Source of the DNA: an uncultured Saprospiraceae bacterium
GTDB taxonomy: Bacteria > Bacteroidota > Bacteroidia > Chitinophagales > Saprospiraceae
Assembly: GCA_938002665.1 (NCBI GenBank)
Contig: CALLAE010000038.1
Coordinates: forward strand, 23,173 to 87,172
Direction of reading: 5' to 3'
DNA length: 64,000 nucleotides
Part shown: positions 18,250 through 28,600 of the stretch, one piece after another
How the letters are laid out: each line of letters starts with the position of its first letter
Position numbering within the stretch: the stretch's first letter is position 1
Made by a program: the position numbers and the translations under genes
Notes under the pieces: model-generated
Databases searched by the model: none
The model's input: the letters and a program-made list of their open reading frames with translations, nothing else
Told to the model about the DNA's origin: nothing

Positions 18250-18566
18250 ATGAAGCGTAACTCAATATTTATATTTATTACAATTTGTTTTTTACTAGTC
18301 TTCGGATTTTGCACTTGCAAAAATCAAAGTCCTACATTAAGTCCTTCCACCATCCCGCTAAGTGGAAAGGAAAATCCTGTAATGCACTTGTAGACAAAGC
18401 TATAGAAGGGGAATACCTATTGGTCTTTTTGTTTCATGGTGTAGGGGGAGAGCATGATCTCAATGTGGACGAAGATGCCCATGATGAACTCATAGCTCAT
18501 ATTCACAAGAACAAGAAAAACATTTGGGTAAGCCCGCTAGTAGAAGTGATGAGCTATCTAGAATGA
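18250..18566 (+). pseudogene. Relic of a polysaccharide deacetylase lipoprotein
   Basis: Seen: ATG 18250 opens a lipoprotein signal (MKRNSIFIFITICFLLVFG, then FCTCKNQ) that stops after 47 codons. In another frame, from about 18380 to the stop at 18566, the sequence reads NALVDKAIEGEYLLVFLFHG, VGGEHDLNVDEDAHDELIAH and NIWVSPLVEVMSYLE. Family knowledge: that segment is the C-terminal part of NodB-type polysaccharide deacetylases (FHGVG...IWVAPFVEV). The catalytic NodB core (Asp, HxxxH) is absent. Inferred: an internal deletion plus frameshift joined the two ends. A separate origin for the signal part cannot be excluded. Confidence 0.72.
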
Positions 18567-18594
18567 GAAGTGCTTTAGGTGTTGAAAATACAAT

Positions 18595-20244
18595 TTACTT
18601 CAACACTGTAGCGTCCTCCAACAATTCTCTACTCTTAGCTAGATAACTTCTACTCTCCTCTTTAGACCATTCATAGTGGTCAGCAAAAGTGGTGACTATT
18701 AGCTCCATTGTATCCTTTAGTGAAAGGGAATCAAAATATAGTCGGCCTGAACGTCTAATGAAATAATCCTCAGGCCTATAGGCACTTTCATATTTGATAC
18801 AGTAATCTATTTCGGCTTTGAGCAAGGCCTGCTCAATGGGCAAGTCATAAGTAAGCGCTAGCTCGATAATCATAGAAGCAGGTCTACCATAAGTAGTCAC
18901 TAAATACCAAGCAGCGTATTGGCTCAGCTTTCTATCTGCATATTTTTCTTCTATTTCTTTTCTATATCTTCTGTAAGAAGCATAAGTCGAGAAGGAAGCT
19001 TGTTGGATATTATAATCTTCGGTTCCACATTCTTTCTGAGGGAAAGAAGGATGCTTCTTGAGCAGCAAATCCACGATTCGCTTAGCCATCTTTCTAAAAC
19101 CCGTCAGCTTACCACCAGCAATAGAGATGAGCTGTGTATCAGAAATAAATATCTCATCTTTTCTAGATAGCTCCGAAGGGGACTTTCCATCTTCATGTAT
19201 GAGAGGTCGTAACCCCGCCCAGCTAGACTCTACATCTCCCAAGGTCAGGTCAGGCATTTCGAACATATGATTCACAGCCCGGATAATGTATTCTGCGTCT
19301 GCACGCGTGCACAGCACCCTATCTAGATCTTCGTTATACTCCGTATCTGAAGTCCCTATGTAGGTCACCTTACCTCTTGGTATTGCAAACAACATACGAC
19401 CATCAAAAGCATCAAAATAGACCGCACTGCTGACAGGTAATTTTGCTCTCGGCACTACGATATGGACGCCTTTAGTCAGTCTAAGGCTTTTGCCCTGCTT
19501 CGACTTATTCTTCTCTCTCAATGCATCTACCCACGGCCCTGCAGCAGATACCACTTGGGCCGCCCGAAAATCTAACTCCTGATCCTGGATGAGATCTTTA
19601 CAGCGGACTCCTGCTACTCTATTGTCCTCGTACATAAATTCTTCTACCTGCATATAATTGAAAATCTCAGCTCCTTCGCGCTGAGCAGCCTTCATTAGTT
19701 CTATGGTAAGTCGCGCATCATCTGTTCTGTACTCAGAATAAGCGATACCAGATTTGAGCAGTGAAGGATTGAGGATAGGTTCCTTTTCCAGTACATCAGT
19801 TTTCGACAGCACCTGCTTTCTATCCTTTCCTTTCACAGAGGCCAGCATATCATATACAGAGATAGCTAGTGAGGCAGAAAACTTACCGAAGGTGCCCTTC
19901 TTTACTATGGGCAAGAGCATCTGCTCTGGATGAACAAGATGTGGAATATTGTTATGTGCTACTGCTCTCTCTAGCCCACTTTCTCTCACCAGTCCCAGCT
20001 CAAACTGCTTAAGATATCGCAGTCCACCATGTATAAGCTTAGTGGATTTACTACTCGTGCCAGAGGCAAAATCTCCTTTTTCTACCAGCAGCGTCTTTAT
20101 ACCACGCAAGGTAGCATCCAGCGCTATGCCTGCTCCAGTAATTCCACCTCCTATGATTATTAACTGATACTCAGTCTGCTGAGACTGCTTTACTTTCTCT
20201 CTCCTATTCAGATTAGTGAGAGGTCTATCATTTTTTATGCTCAT
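18595..20244 (-). CDS. glpD: FAD-dependent glycerol-3-phosphate dehydrogenase
   Basis: Seen: 549 residues from ATG 20244 (MSIKNDRPL); an in-frame start 24 nt upstream overlaps the -7 box and is rejected. FAD-binding GGGITGAG near the N-terminus, EKGDFASGTSSKSTKLIHGG, LRYLKQFELGLVRE, TDDARLTIELMKAA, GPWVDALRE and SIAGGKLTGFRKMA, then the C-terminal helical GlpD domain. Reaction: sn-glycerol-3-phosphate to dihydroxyacetone phosphate, electrons to quinone at the inner membrane. It completes the glycerol route with glpK at 12.8-14.2 kb, but the two are not one operon. A perfect TATCTTTG -7 box sits only 8 nt before the ATG. Confidence 0.95.
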   Translation of the reverse strand: MSIKNDRPLTNLNRREKVKQSQQTEYQLIIIGGGITGAGIALDATLRGIKTLLVEKGDFASGTSSKSTKLIHGGLRYLKQFELGLVRESGLERAVAHNNIPHLVHPEQMLLPIVKKGTFGKFSASLAISVYDMLASVKGKDRKQVLSKTDVLEKEPILNPSLLKSGIAYSEYRTDDARLTIELMKAAQREGAEIFNYMQVEEFMYEDNRVAGVRCKDLIQDQELDFRAAQVVSAAGPWVDALREKNKSKQGKSLRLTKGVHIVVPRAKLPVSSAVYFDAFDGRMLFAIPRGKVTYIGTSDTEYNEDLDRVLCTRADAEYIIRAVNHMFEMPDLTLGDVESSWAGLRPLIHEDGKSPSELSRKDEIFISDTQLISIAGGKLTGFRKMAKRIVDLLLKKHPSFPQKECGTEDYNIQQASFSTYASYRRYRKEIEEKYADRKLSQYAAWYLVTTYGRPASMIIELALTYDLPIEQALLKAEIDYCIKYESAYRPEDYFIRRSGRLYFDSLSLKDTMELIVTTFADHYEWSKEESRSYLAKSRELLEDATVLK

Positions 20245-20251
20245 TATAGCG

Positions 20252-20259
20252 CAAAGATA
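20252..20259 (-). promoter_or_regulatory. Bacteroidota -7 box for glpD
   Basis: TATCTTTG on the minus strand matches the TAnnTTTG consensus exactly, 8 nt before the glpD ATG. This implies a leaderless or nearly leaderless transcript. No clear TTG -33 box is seen. Confidence 0.5.
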
Positions 20260-20395
20260 CTGTATCATAAGGTTCTATGTTCATCTCGGATAGCAGGATG
20301 AAAACCAAGGAATAACTTGTGCGAGAGGGAATAAATATTACCTTCATTATTGATTATATTCGGACTAGAGCATAAGAATAAATACAACCACTATC

Positions 20396-21397
20396 TTGAA
20401 TCATACCGCCATTCTCAAAGAATTAAAGGCCAAGAAATATGCACCTGTATACTTTCTACAGTCAGAAGAGCCCTACTACATTGATCAAATTGTCAATTAC
20501 ATTGAAAACGAGGTCTTAGACGAGGGAGAAAAATCCTTCAACCAAGTGGTGCTGTATGGAAAAGAAACGGACTTCAAGCAGATTATAGATCAAGCCATGC
20601 AATTCCCAATGATGGCCAGCCACCGAGTCGTTATTGTAAAAGAAGCCCAAGAGCTGAGTACTATTACAGAACTAGCAGGATACATCAGCAAGCCTTCTGA
20701 TCAGACCATCTTAGTACTAGCACACAAGCACAAGAAACTAGACAAGAGAAAAAAGGCGATCTGGAAAGCACTGAATGAATCAGCTGTCATCTTAGAAACG
20801 AAAAAGATCTACGACAATCAAGTGCCTGCTCTGATTACCAAGATGGCATCTGAAAAGAAACTCCAGATCAGTAGTCAAGTGGCTGCTGTTATAGCAGAAA
20901 ATCTAGGAGCCAGCCTATCCAAAATAGATAATGAAATATCTAAGTTGGCCCTCAATCTAGAACCCGGAACAGAAATAACAGCAGAGCATGTAGAAACATA
21001 CATCGGAATAAGTAAGGATCATAATATTTTCGAATTACAAAAAGCGATAGGCATGAGAGACAAGACTAAAGCCTATCGTATCATACAGTACTTTGATAGG
21101 AACAAGAAAGCACATCCTATTCAGGCACATGTGGGTGCGCTGTATAATTACTTTTCCAAATTATTTGTTGCCAAGAAATACCAGACAGCTGACAACAGAA
21201 CTTTTGCTTCCAAGGTGAAAGTCAGTCCTTTCTTTGCAGATGAATACAAGAGAGCTGCTAAAAATTACGATCTAGCCCAACTCAAAAATGCTTTCTCACT
21301 TGTACACGAACTGGATAAGAAAAGCAAAGGAGTGGGTAGCCGTTCTGGCAGCGACTTAGGCTTATACCAAGAGTTTCTATTTCGACTATTCAATTAA
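20396..21397 (+). CDS. holA: DNA polymerase III delta subunit
   Basis: Seen: 333 residues starting at TTG 20396, chosen because the next residues (NHTAILKELKAKKYAPVYFL) align with the usual N-terminus of the family and no upstream in-frame ATG exists. Motifs: FLQSEEPYYIDQI, QAMQFPMMASHRVVIVKEAQ, LVLAHKHKKLDKRK and the C-terminal SGSDLGLYQEFLFRL. Family knowledge: HolA opens the beta clamp within the clamp loader, cytoplasmic. It runs divergently from glpD (151 nt between starts) and may carry a 57-residue membrane protein gene downstream. Confidence 0.93.
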   Translation: MNHTAILKELKAKKYAPVYFLQSEEPYYIDQIVNYIENEVLDEGEKSFNQVVLYGKETDFKQIIDQAMQFPMMASHRVVIVKEAQELSTITELAGYISKPSDQTILVLAHKHKKLDKRKKAIWKALNESAVILETKKIYDNQVPALITKMASEKKLQISSQVAAVIAENLGASLSKIDNEISKLALNLEPGTEITAEHVETYIGISKDHNIFELQKAIGMRDKTKAYRIIQYFDRNKKAHPIQAHVGALYNYFSKLFVAKKYQTADNRTFASKVKVSPFFADEYKRAAKNYDLAQLKNAFSLVHELDKKSKGVGSRSGSDLGLYQEFLFRLFN

Positions 21398-21447
21398 ACA
21401 AAACCTCTCCCCTAATAATTTCTGTTGCTAAAAATCAAAGATCTCTT

Positions 21448-21621
21448 ATGCTATCTCTCCTGATATGCACAGCAAGTTTGCTCTTTTTCAATATCCAAGA
21501 CTATCTGAATGGCAATGAAAAATTACCTATGACAATCATCACTCTTTGCTCCGTAGGAGCACTTCTTTCCATGATACCCAGCTATAGAAAGTTCAGAGCA
21601 GAACTAAAGAGTAGAAGCTAA
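21448..21621 (+). CDS. Small two-helix membrane protein
   Basis: Seen: 57 residues from ATG 21448 (MLSLLICTASLLFFNIQDYL ...). Two hydrophobic segments (about 2-16 and 28-43: MTIITLCSVGALLSMI) flank a short polar loop, and the tail is basic (YRKFRAELKSRS). No family is recognised. It follows holA by 50 nt on the same strand. It is too short to be certain, but composition and topology look like a real small membrane protein. Confidence 0.45.
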   Translation: MLSLLICTASLLFFNIQDYLNGNEKLPMTIITLCSVGALLSMIPSYRKFRAELKSRS

Positions 21622-21814
21622 AAACTCAATCAAAAGAAGGTCAAATAATAGTCCTATAGTCTACTAAAGCTCTAAATGATTGGAAAAAGAGCAATTATTG
21701 GCTTAAACTTGCGTTCTAATCCGATATATCCCTTATCCATTTCATTAAATTATCTAGGTTTATTAACCGTTATGCGCTAATTTTCAATGCATAACATATA
21801 AGAAATTTATTTAA

Positions 21815-21822
21815 TATCTTTA
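21815..21822 (+). promoter_or_regulatory. Near-consensus -7 box before the PorV-like gene
   Basis: TATCTTTA matches TAnnTTTG at all but the last position and ends 4 nt before the ATG at 21827. If used, the transcript would be leaderless. Confidence 0.3.
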
Positions 21823-21826
21823 CAAG

Positions 21827-22939
21827 ATGAGATCTACTAGCTTAATCAAATCACTAGCTTTCGCAGCAATTTTCGCATTTACATTGACTTCTGACAGCAA
21901 TAAGGCACTGGCACAAGCCGATGTCAAATTTGTCAATGAGTTCCTTAATATAGGAGTCGGCGCACAATCACATGGAATGTTTGGTAGTGTAGCTGCATCA
22001 GTAGATGACATCTCTTCAGCTTACTGGAATCCAGCGGGCTTGGCAAGGATAGAGGCACCAGCACAGATAGCAGCGATGCATGCTTCATGGTTTGGTGGCA
22101 TAGCTAACTATGATTACCTAGCGGGTGGCAAAAGATTCAATTCTAGAAAAAACAGTTACGGTGCAGCATCCCTCATCAGAATGGGAGTAGATGACATACC
22201 CAATACTCTAAATCTTATAGGCCCAGATGGTTCTGTCAACTATGATAATGTTGAAACTTTTTCAGCAGCAGATTATGCTTTTCTTGTTTCATATGGTCAG
22301 GACCTAGGAAGGGATGGTATATCAGTAGGTGGTAGTGCAAAAGTGATCTATAGAAGCTTAGGTTCTTTTAGCTCAGCTTTCGGTTTTGGCATCGACTTAG
22401 GAGTTCAGTACCATGGTGATAACTTGAGATTGGGCTTGATGGCTAGAGATATCACTACTACGGTAAACAGTTGGAGCTTCAGCTTTACACCAGAAGAACA
22501 AGAAATCCTTCAGCGTACAGGTAATGACATTCCTATCTCTAGTACAGAAGTGGCTTTGCCCAAATTAGTTCTAGCAGCAGGATATGAAATCTCTAATGGT
22601 GGACCTATGAGCTACCTTGTAGAAACTAATGTCAGATTTTCTTCCGATGGAACTAAGTCAGGCGTTTTCAGCGGCGCTAATTTAGGTATAGACCCCACCC
22701 TCGGTTTAGAAGTAGATTATAATAAAGTGGTAGCCTTCAGACTAGGTTTCGGTAATTTCCAGAACATTGTAAATGAGACTGCTCAGTCTGGCTTCGAATT
22801 CCAACCTAATGTAGGTATAGGAATCAATCTTGGAAATGTTAAGGTTGATTATGCACTGACTAATATCGGTAGCGTTTCTGGAGTCTTAGTATCACATATC
22901 TTTTCTCTAAGACTAGATCTATACTCTGATAGATTATAA
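21827..22939 (+). CDS. PorV/PorQ-family outer-membrane protein (T9SS)
   Basis: Seen: 370 residues with a signal peptide ending near ALAQ (residue 30), then FLNIGVGAQSHGMFGSVAAS and DDISSAYWNPAGLARIEAP, the hallmark of PorV/PorQ proteins, followed by FadL-like beta-strands and a C-terminus rich in aromatic/leucine strands. Family knowledge: PorV shuttles cargo from the T9SS translocon to the attachment complex; paralogues (PorQ, PorV2) handle cargo subsets. This copy is most like the PorV2 kind by gestalt; I cannot settle which. Convergent with the LON-domain gene, only 14 nt between stop codons. The T9SS cargo gene at 25.6 kb is a plausible client. Confidence 0.85.
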   Translation: MRSTSLIKSLAFAAIFAFTLTSDSNKALAQADVKFVNEFLNIGVGAQSHGMFGSVAASVDDISSAYWNPAGLARIEAPAQIAAMHASWFGGIANYDYLAGGKRFNSRKNSYGAASLIRMGVDDIPNTLNLIGPDGSVNYDNVETFSAADYAFLVSYGQDLGRDGISVGGSAKVIYRSLGSFSSAFGFGIDLGVQYHGDNLRLGLMARDITTTVNSWSFSFTPEEQEILQRTGNDIPISSTEVALPKLVLAAGYEISNGGPMSYLVETNVRFSSDGTKSGVFSGANLGIDPTLGLEVDYNKVVAFRLGFGNFQNIVNETAQSGFEFQPNVGIGINLGNVKVDYALTNIGSVSGVLVSHIFSLRLDLYSDRL

Positions 22940-22953
22940 GACAAATCTGAATA

Positions 22954-23592
22954 CTATGCGAAATCAGGTGGGATGGCATTCTTGAAATGTCCATTCATCT
23001 GTACACGGGCTTTGAGAGCCATCATCTCTTTGACTTTTGGTAGGAACTGTTCTAGATGTTTCTGAATAAAAGACATTCTGGCTGCCTCGCTAGTTGTCTT
23101 AAGTAGTGCCATCTCTTGATCAAAGCTCAGCCCTAACTTATGTGCTATCTCATAAATGCTAAACTCCACATCCCATTCTGGTACAGGCTGATCTAAATCC
23201 ATGATACCGTACAACTCTTCCACCATAGTCATTACCTGCTGAAACTGAAGTATATTGGACTTTTCAGACTCTTGGGGAATAAATTCTACTTCACCTCCAG
23301 GGTATAACTTCCCACTCACCTTGGAATAAAACTCATGTATCTTAAAGGTTCTTATACCCTTGGTTTTTATATCCATCTTTCCATCATCGTAGACCTTAGA
23401 TATTTCTACAAGTTCCATTTCTGTACCTATTTCCAAGGGCTGATTCGTCTGAAATGGAGGGATGCCAAAAGTCTTCTCCTTTTCAAAACATTCCGTAATA
23501 AGTTCCCTGTAGCGCGGCTCAAAGATGTGGAGGTTAAGCTTTTCTTTGGGAAAAGCAATAAGACTGAGTGGAAAAAGAGGAAGCAATTCCAT
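22954..23592 (-). CDS. LON-substrate-binding-domain protein
   Basis: Seen: 212 residues with the LON N-terminal (PUA-like) fold signature: LPLFPLSLIAFPKEKLNLHIFEPRYRELI split across residues 3-32, GIPPF, GTEMELVEI and TKGIRTFKI. No AAA or Ser-Lys protease part follows, so this is the stand-alone LON-domain family, not Lon itself. Family knowledge: such proteins are widespread and cytoplasmic; function is not settled. Its start is 4 nt from the end of sppA on the same strand, so the two are co-transcribed. Confidence 0.85.
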   Translation of the reverse strand: MELLPLFPLSLIAFPKEKLNLHIFEPRYRELITECFEKEKTFGIPPFQTNQPLEIGTEMELVEISKVYDDGKMDIKTKGIRTFKIHEFYSKVSGKLYPGGEVEFIPQESEKSNILQFQQVMTMVEELYGIMDLDQPVPEWDVEFSIYEIAHKLGLSFDQEMALLKTTSEAARMSFIQKHLEQFLPKVKEMMALKARVQMNGHFKNAIPPDFA

Positions 23593-23596
23593 GCCT

Positions 23597-25360
23597 CTAA
23601 TTCTGTATTAAAAAAGGAAGCCTAGCCAGTGGCTCTTTATAGCGCAATATTTGTCTGAACTCTTGGAAAGTCGAGTAGATTTTCTTCTCTTGTTGACTCA
23701 GTTGCTTACCCATGAGAGCATTGTTCTGCTTATTGATTTCATTCATAATATCCTCCCAGAATTCCTTTTTGATTACAGGATATTCCACAAGCTTATATTC
23801 ATCTACACCAGCTGATTCCGCAGCAAGTTCTATCGCTCTATCTAAGCCTCCTAGCTCATCTACCAGCCCCTTCTCCAATGCTCGCTGACCAGTCCATACG
23901 CGTCCTTGGGCTACTTTATCTACATCTTCGACAGAGGCCTTTCTTCCTTCCGCTACCCTACTTAGAAAAGTCTGGTACATATTATCAGTAAAGCCTTGCA
24001 GCGCTGCCGACTCTTCATTTCCAATATCATAGAAAGGGGACATCACTATTGCATGGGGACTAGTCTTCACCGTGTCAAAGGTGATACCCAACTTATCCTC
24101 CATCAGCTCAGTAAAGTTAGGCATCATAGAAAAGACACCTATAGAACCTGTTAAAGTCTTGGGGTGAGAAACTATAGTATCAGCATTGGCTGCAATATAA
24201 TAGCCACCAGATGCGGCATAGTCCCCAAAAGAAGCAATAAGGGGAATGCCTTGAGCTTGCAGCTCTTTCAGCTCTTTCCATATTACATCAGACGTAAAGG
24301 CACTGCCACCTGGACTATTGACTCTTAGTACGATAGCCTTGATTTTTTTATCTCTTCTGATCTTATCGAATACTTTATGATAGGTCTTTTCATTGATATT
24401 ACCTCTCTGGTCATTGTTGTAGACCACCTCACCCTCAGCATAGATAACTGCTATCTTATTTTTAGAGATACCTGACCTGAGCGAAGTGTTAGAAGCATAC
24501 TCCTCTATATCGACATAAGTTATACGGCCACCTTCTTTAAGTCCTAACTTCTTTCTAAGGTGATCTTCTACTTCGTACCAGTGCCATAGTCCATCTACTA
24601 AGTCTTTCTCCAGGGCATCCTGCGTATTATCAAAATCTAACTCATTGATCAGACTTCTAATCTGAACTTTCGAAATTTGTCTAGATTCAGCAACCTCCTC
24701 TAAGTAGAGTTCAAAATTATCACTTAGATATTCTCTAGTCTGTTGCTTATTCTGCTCACTCATGTCAGTTCTTCTGAATGGCTCCGTAGCACTTTTAAAC
24801 TGTCCAGCATAGAATACATTCATATCTACACCTAGCTTATCCATCGCTCCTTTGAAAAAAGGTATCATTGCTGCATTGCCATTTACATCCAGCATTCCCA
24901 TAGGATTAGTGAATATGGAATCCGCAGATGATGCGAGCAAATAAGAAGTATTGTCAAAGTAATCACCATAAGCGTACACAAACTTATCTGTAGAATCTCT
25001 GAACTCCTTTAAGGCCTCTCTTATGGTAGAAGCCTTGACGGTACCCAAAGCCACGCTACCAGTCGTTTTGTATACTATGCCCGAAATACTGTTATCAGTT
25101 CTAGCTTTCTTAATCAAGCGAACGATATCATGAAGGCCTGTAGAAGGCATAGTCTCTAAGGAAAATCCTTGAGTAGGTACATTTCCAGACCTCTCAGGTA
25201 TAGGCTGGTCAAATTCTAAAAGCAAGACAGAACCTTTACTAAGACCAGTATTCCCAGCTGACATTATAGTGCCGACTAGCGCAAAAAGTCCCACAATTAC
25301 TAGAATGGCTAACAAAGAACCCAGACAAGAAGCCAGTATGAATTTGAAAAATTGTCTCAT
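23597..25360 (-). CDS. sppA: Signal peptide peptidase SppA, 67K type
   Basis: Seen: 587 residues, the length of the double-domain E. coli-type SppA. One N-terminal membrane helix (about 5-32), then two Clp-like domains. The N-terminal domain carries the general-base Lys in FYAGQFKSATEPFRR; the C-terminal domain carries the nucleophile Ser in FGDYAASGGYYIA. Family knowledge: a membrane-bound periplasmic tetramer/octamer that degrades signal peptides left after secretion. The LON-domain gene follows 4 nt downstream. Fits a genome with heavy lipoprotein and T9SS export. Confidence 0.94.
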   Translation of the reverse strand: MRQFFKFILASCLGSLLAILVIVGLFALVGTIMSAGNTGLSKGSVLLLEFDQPIPERSGNVPTQGFSLETMPSTGLHDIVRLIKKARTDNSISGIVYKTTGSVALGTVKASTIREALKEFRDSTDKFVYAYGDYFDNTSYLLASSADSIFTNPMGMLDVNGNAAMIPFFKGAMDKLGVDMNVFYAGQFKSATEPFRRTDMSEQNKQQTREYLSDNFELYLEEVAESRQISKVQIRSLINELDFDNTQDALEKDLVDGLWHWYEVEDHLRKKLGLKEGGRITYVDIEEYASNTSLRSGISKNKIAVIYAEGEVVYNNDQRGNINEKTYHKVFDKIRRDKKIKAIVLRVNSPGGSAFTSDVIWKELKELQAQGIPLIASFGDYAASGGYYIAANADTIVSHPKTLTGSIGVFSMMPNFTELMEDKLGITFDTVKTSPHAIVMSPFYDIGNEESAALQGFTDNMYQTFLSRVAEGRKASVEDVDKVAQGRVWTGQRALEKGLVDELGGLDRAIELAAESAGVDEYKLVEYPVIKKEFWEDIMNEINKQNNALMGKQLSQQEKKIYSTFQEFRQILRYKEPLARLPFLIQN

Positions 25361-25624
25361 GTACGCTATTTAATCTATTCTTTTTAAGAAATATCTTCGT
25401 TTCTACGTGTCTAAAGCTACATATATCACGTCTAATTAGCGGTAGTTATTCTATTAATTGCATCTGAAAGAAGACCTACGACCATTGATAATACACATTG
25501 CAATAATGTAAATGTATAAATAATTGATAATTAGGACTTATCATTTTTATTTTCTTATGCACAACCACCTAATGGGTCAGTCTTCAAGAATTGATTGCTG
25601 CTCAAAAAGTTGTTATTTTACAGT

Positions 25625-28600
25625 ATGAAATTCAAGGGTCTAAGTTTCATCGTTCTCATCTTCTTATGCCATCTAGGCTATGGTCAAATGACCCTGCATC
25701 CTAGCAGCACAGAACCCCTTACCCCAGATAATCTGATACAAAATGTATTTATCGGAAACGGAATAGAAATTATCTCTTCTTCATATACAGGATTATCAGG
25801 ATCTGTGGGCCTTTTTGACAATGCGATCAATGAAGTAGGCATCGAAAAGGGCATCGTCCTTTCCACAGGTTTTGCAGCCAATGTCATAAAAGAAAATTCA
25901 GCTGAGGATCCTATCTCTTCTAACACCAGTGGCACTAATTACGTCGACAGGGACCTAGAAGAACTAGCACAAGTAGAAGTGGTAGACCTTGCAAAATTTG
26001 AAATCACCTTTGTACCCTCTTCTGATGTATTGAGATTCCGATATGTCTTTGCCTCTGAAGAATATCCAGACTTTGTCTGTGCAGACAAAAATGATGTCTT
26101 TGGTTTTTTCATAACTGGAGACAAACCAGGAGGAGGAAGATACGAAGCACATAACATGGCCGTCATCCCTGATCCCTCTGACCCTACTATGAATACCTTC
26201 TTAGACCTTCCAGTAACCATTAATTCTGTAAATGGAGGTGGACCAGGAATTTTCAGTAATGGAGGTTGTGAAGGCAGTTTAGAATCGCTAGACTATTCTA
26301 ATTATTACAATGAAGTCCCGGTAGGCTCTGCTCCAGCTTTTAATGCTTATCTCGATGTCTTTATAGCTCAGGCTGAAGTAATTCCATGTGAGACTTACAC
26401 GATAAAAATTGTTATTGGTGATGGTAATGACCAAAACGAAGATTCAGCAGTCTTCTTAGAAGAACGAAGCTTCTCTACAGGAACCTTATCTATCGACATT
26501 AATAACCCAGGTGTAGATGGTGGTCTGTCAGAAGGTTGTGCTCCAGGAAGTTTGAGAATTATGCTCCCTGAACCGACACTTACAGACTTCCCTCTTGAGA
26601 TAAAAGCGCTTAGCGGACCTGGTCTGATAGATGCTGCTATTCCAGGAGTAGATTTTATGGACCTGCCTACTAACAATTTCATACCTGCAGGTTCTTCTTA
26701 TTTGGATTTGGACTTAATGCCTGTAGATGATAATCTGGATGAAGGCACAGAATACCTTTTTATAAGCATCAGGAAAAGTATCTGCACAGTAGATACCCTT
26801 ATACTGCCTCTTTACAACAACAACCTAGAGTCAGTGAGCCTAAGTGATACTGTCTACACCTGTGATGGGGAAATCTTTGAATTAGAAGCAGATCTTGGAG
26901 ACAATATAAATCCTGCAAGCATACTGACCTTTGAAAATGATGCACCAGTAGATATTATTACTGATGAGAGGCATGCTGAATCTACTATAAAAGTATTTGG
27001 CCTAAAAGACATAGCGCTTAATCCCAAATTAATTGCGGAGATCTGTATCGACAGCCTCGTCCATCCTAGACTGAATGATCTTGATATCTACTTAAGAGCA
27101 CCATCAGGTCAAGTATTGGAACTGAGTACAGATAATGGATATAGAGTAGACAATGACAACCAACAAGATGCTTATGTCAGCACTTGTTTTCATATAGATG
27201 CAAGTACTACTATCAGCTTAGGAGAATCATCAGAAGGCAGTATGGATCTTTCTAATCCTACTTACACAGGTGACTATCTTCCAGAAGGAGATTTTGAAAG
27301 TTGGTTATCGCCGATCACCTCTACCTTGAATGGAGATTACAGTTTGTTTGTGATAGATGACAAGCAACAGTATGAAGGCAAGCTATATTCTTGGCATATT
27401 TCCTTCAGTGCTAAATACGAGGTAGATTACCACTGGACACCATCAGATAATTTGACCTGTGGAGATTGTGAGATCGCAGAAGGTGTAGGAGGCAGTTCTC
27501 AGTACTACTATATGGAACTTATAGATAGTTACGGGTGCACTGTTTCAGATTCAGTATGGGTAGAAGTTTCTGATCAGTCAGAGACTCCGACTGCTAGTTG
27601 TGAAAATCTAAATAATGGAGGTATAAGAATTACTTGGTCAGAAAGTGCTAACAGCCAATTCTATGAATACGAAATAAATAATTCTGGCGAATGGTTAAAT
27701 ACTAAAGGGCTTGGTTCTTTTAATTATTCAGTCTTTATGGTAGATGTCTTAGACGAAACCACAGTCGAGATTTATGGACTCCTAGATGAAGAAACTGTCA
27801 CTGTCGCTGTAAGAGGCAACAATGAAGCAGATTGTTTTAGCATGAGTAGTAATAGTTCTTGTACGTCAGCAAAGTGCAGTGGCACCTTACCACAACTAGA
27901 TAGTCTTGTTATTCAGCAACCTATCTGTGAGTCTGAAAAAAGAGTCCCTGTCAAAGTGTATGCAACCAGTGATAATGGCCCACTTACTTACAGAGTTTTT
28001 GTAGGAACGGCCTCAGCCAGCAATGAAGATGGTGACTTTAGTTCTATACCTGTAGGTACTTGGCCACTAAGAATAATAGATACAAATGGTTGTGCCATAG
28101 AAGTGGAAATCAAAATCAATGAAGCACCTCGCTTAGAGTTGCTTCCTACCTATACAGATGTCACATGTAGCAATGATACGGACGCTACGATTTCTATTGA
28201 GGTTGATGGAATAGCTCCTCCTTTTACATATGAGTGGAACACTGGAGCAACGAGTTCTAGCCTTTCTGATTTACCCGCAGATTTTTATTCTGTAACGGTT
28301 ACTGATAATAATAGCTGTACTTCTACCATGGATTTTGACCTAATAAATCCAGGCCCGCTCTCTGCCACTTACATCCAATCAGACAATCTAAATTGTAATG
28401 CTTCTAATGACGTCTCAGCTACTTTAAATATTGTAGGAGGAGTAGAGCCTTACGAGGTAACTTGGAATGGTGTGACTATTGCAGATACAATTGACCAACT
28501 CGCTCCTGGAACTATCACCTACCTAGTGACTGATGCAAATGGTTGTACTGTAAGAGAAGATCTAGTAGTAAGTGAAGATGAAAAATTGTCTTATACTTTT

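Noticed and set aside
18579..18606. GTGTTGAA/TTCAACAC inverted repeat as a terminator between the deacetylase relic and glpD
   Set aside because: It overlaps the glpD stop codon and has no T-run on either side.
12760..20244. A single glp operon joining glpK and glpD
   Set aside because: Plus-strand genes, a helicase gene and about 4.3 kb lie between them, and glpD has its own -7 box.
23335..23625. Plus-strand 96-codon frame
   Set aside because: Antisense to the LON-domain gene and the end of sppA; no family features.
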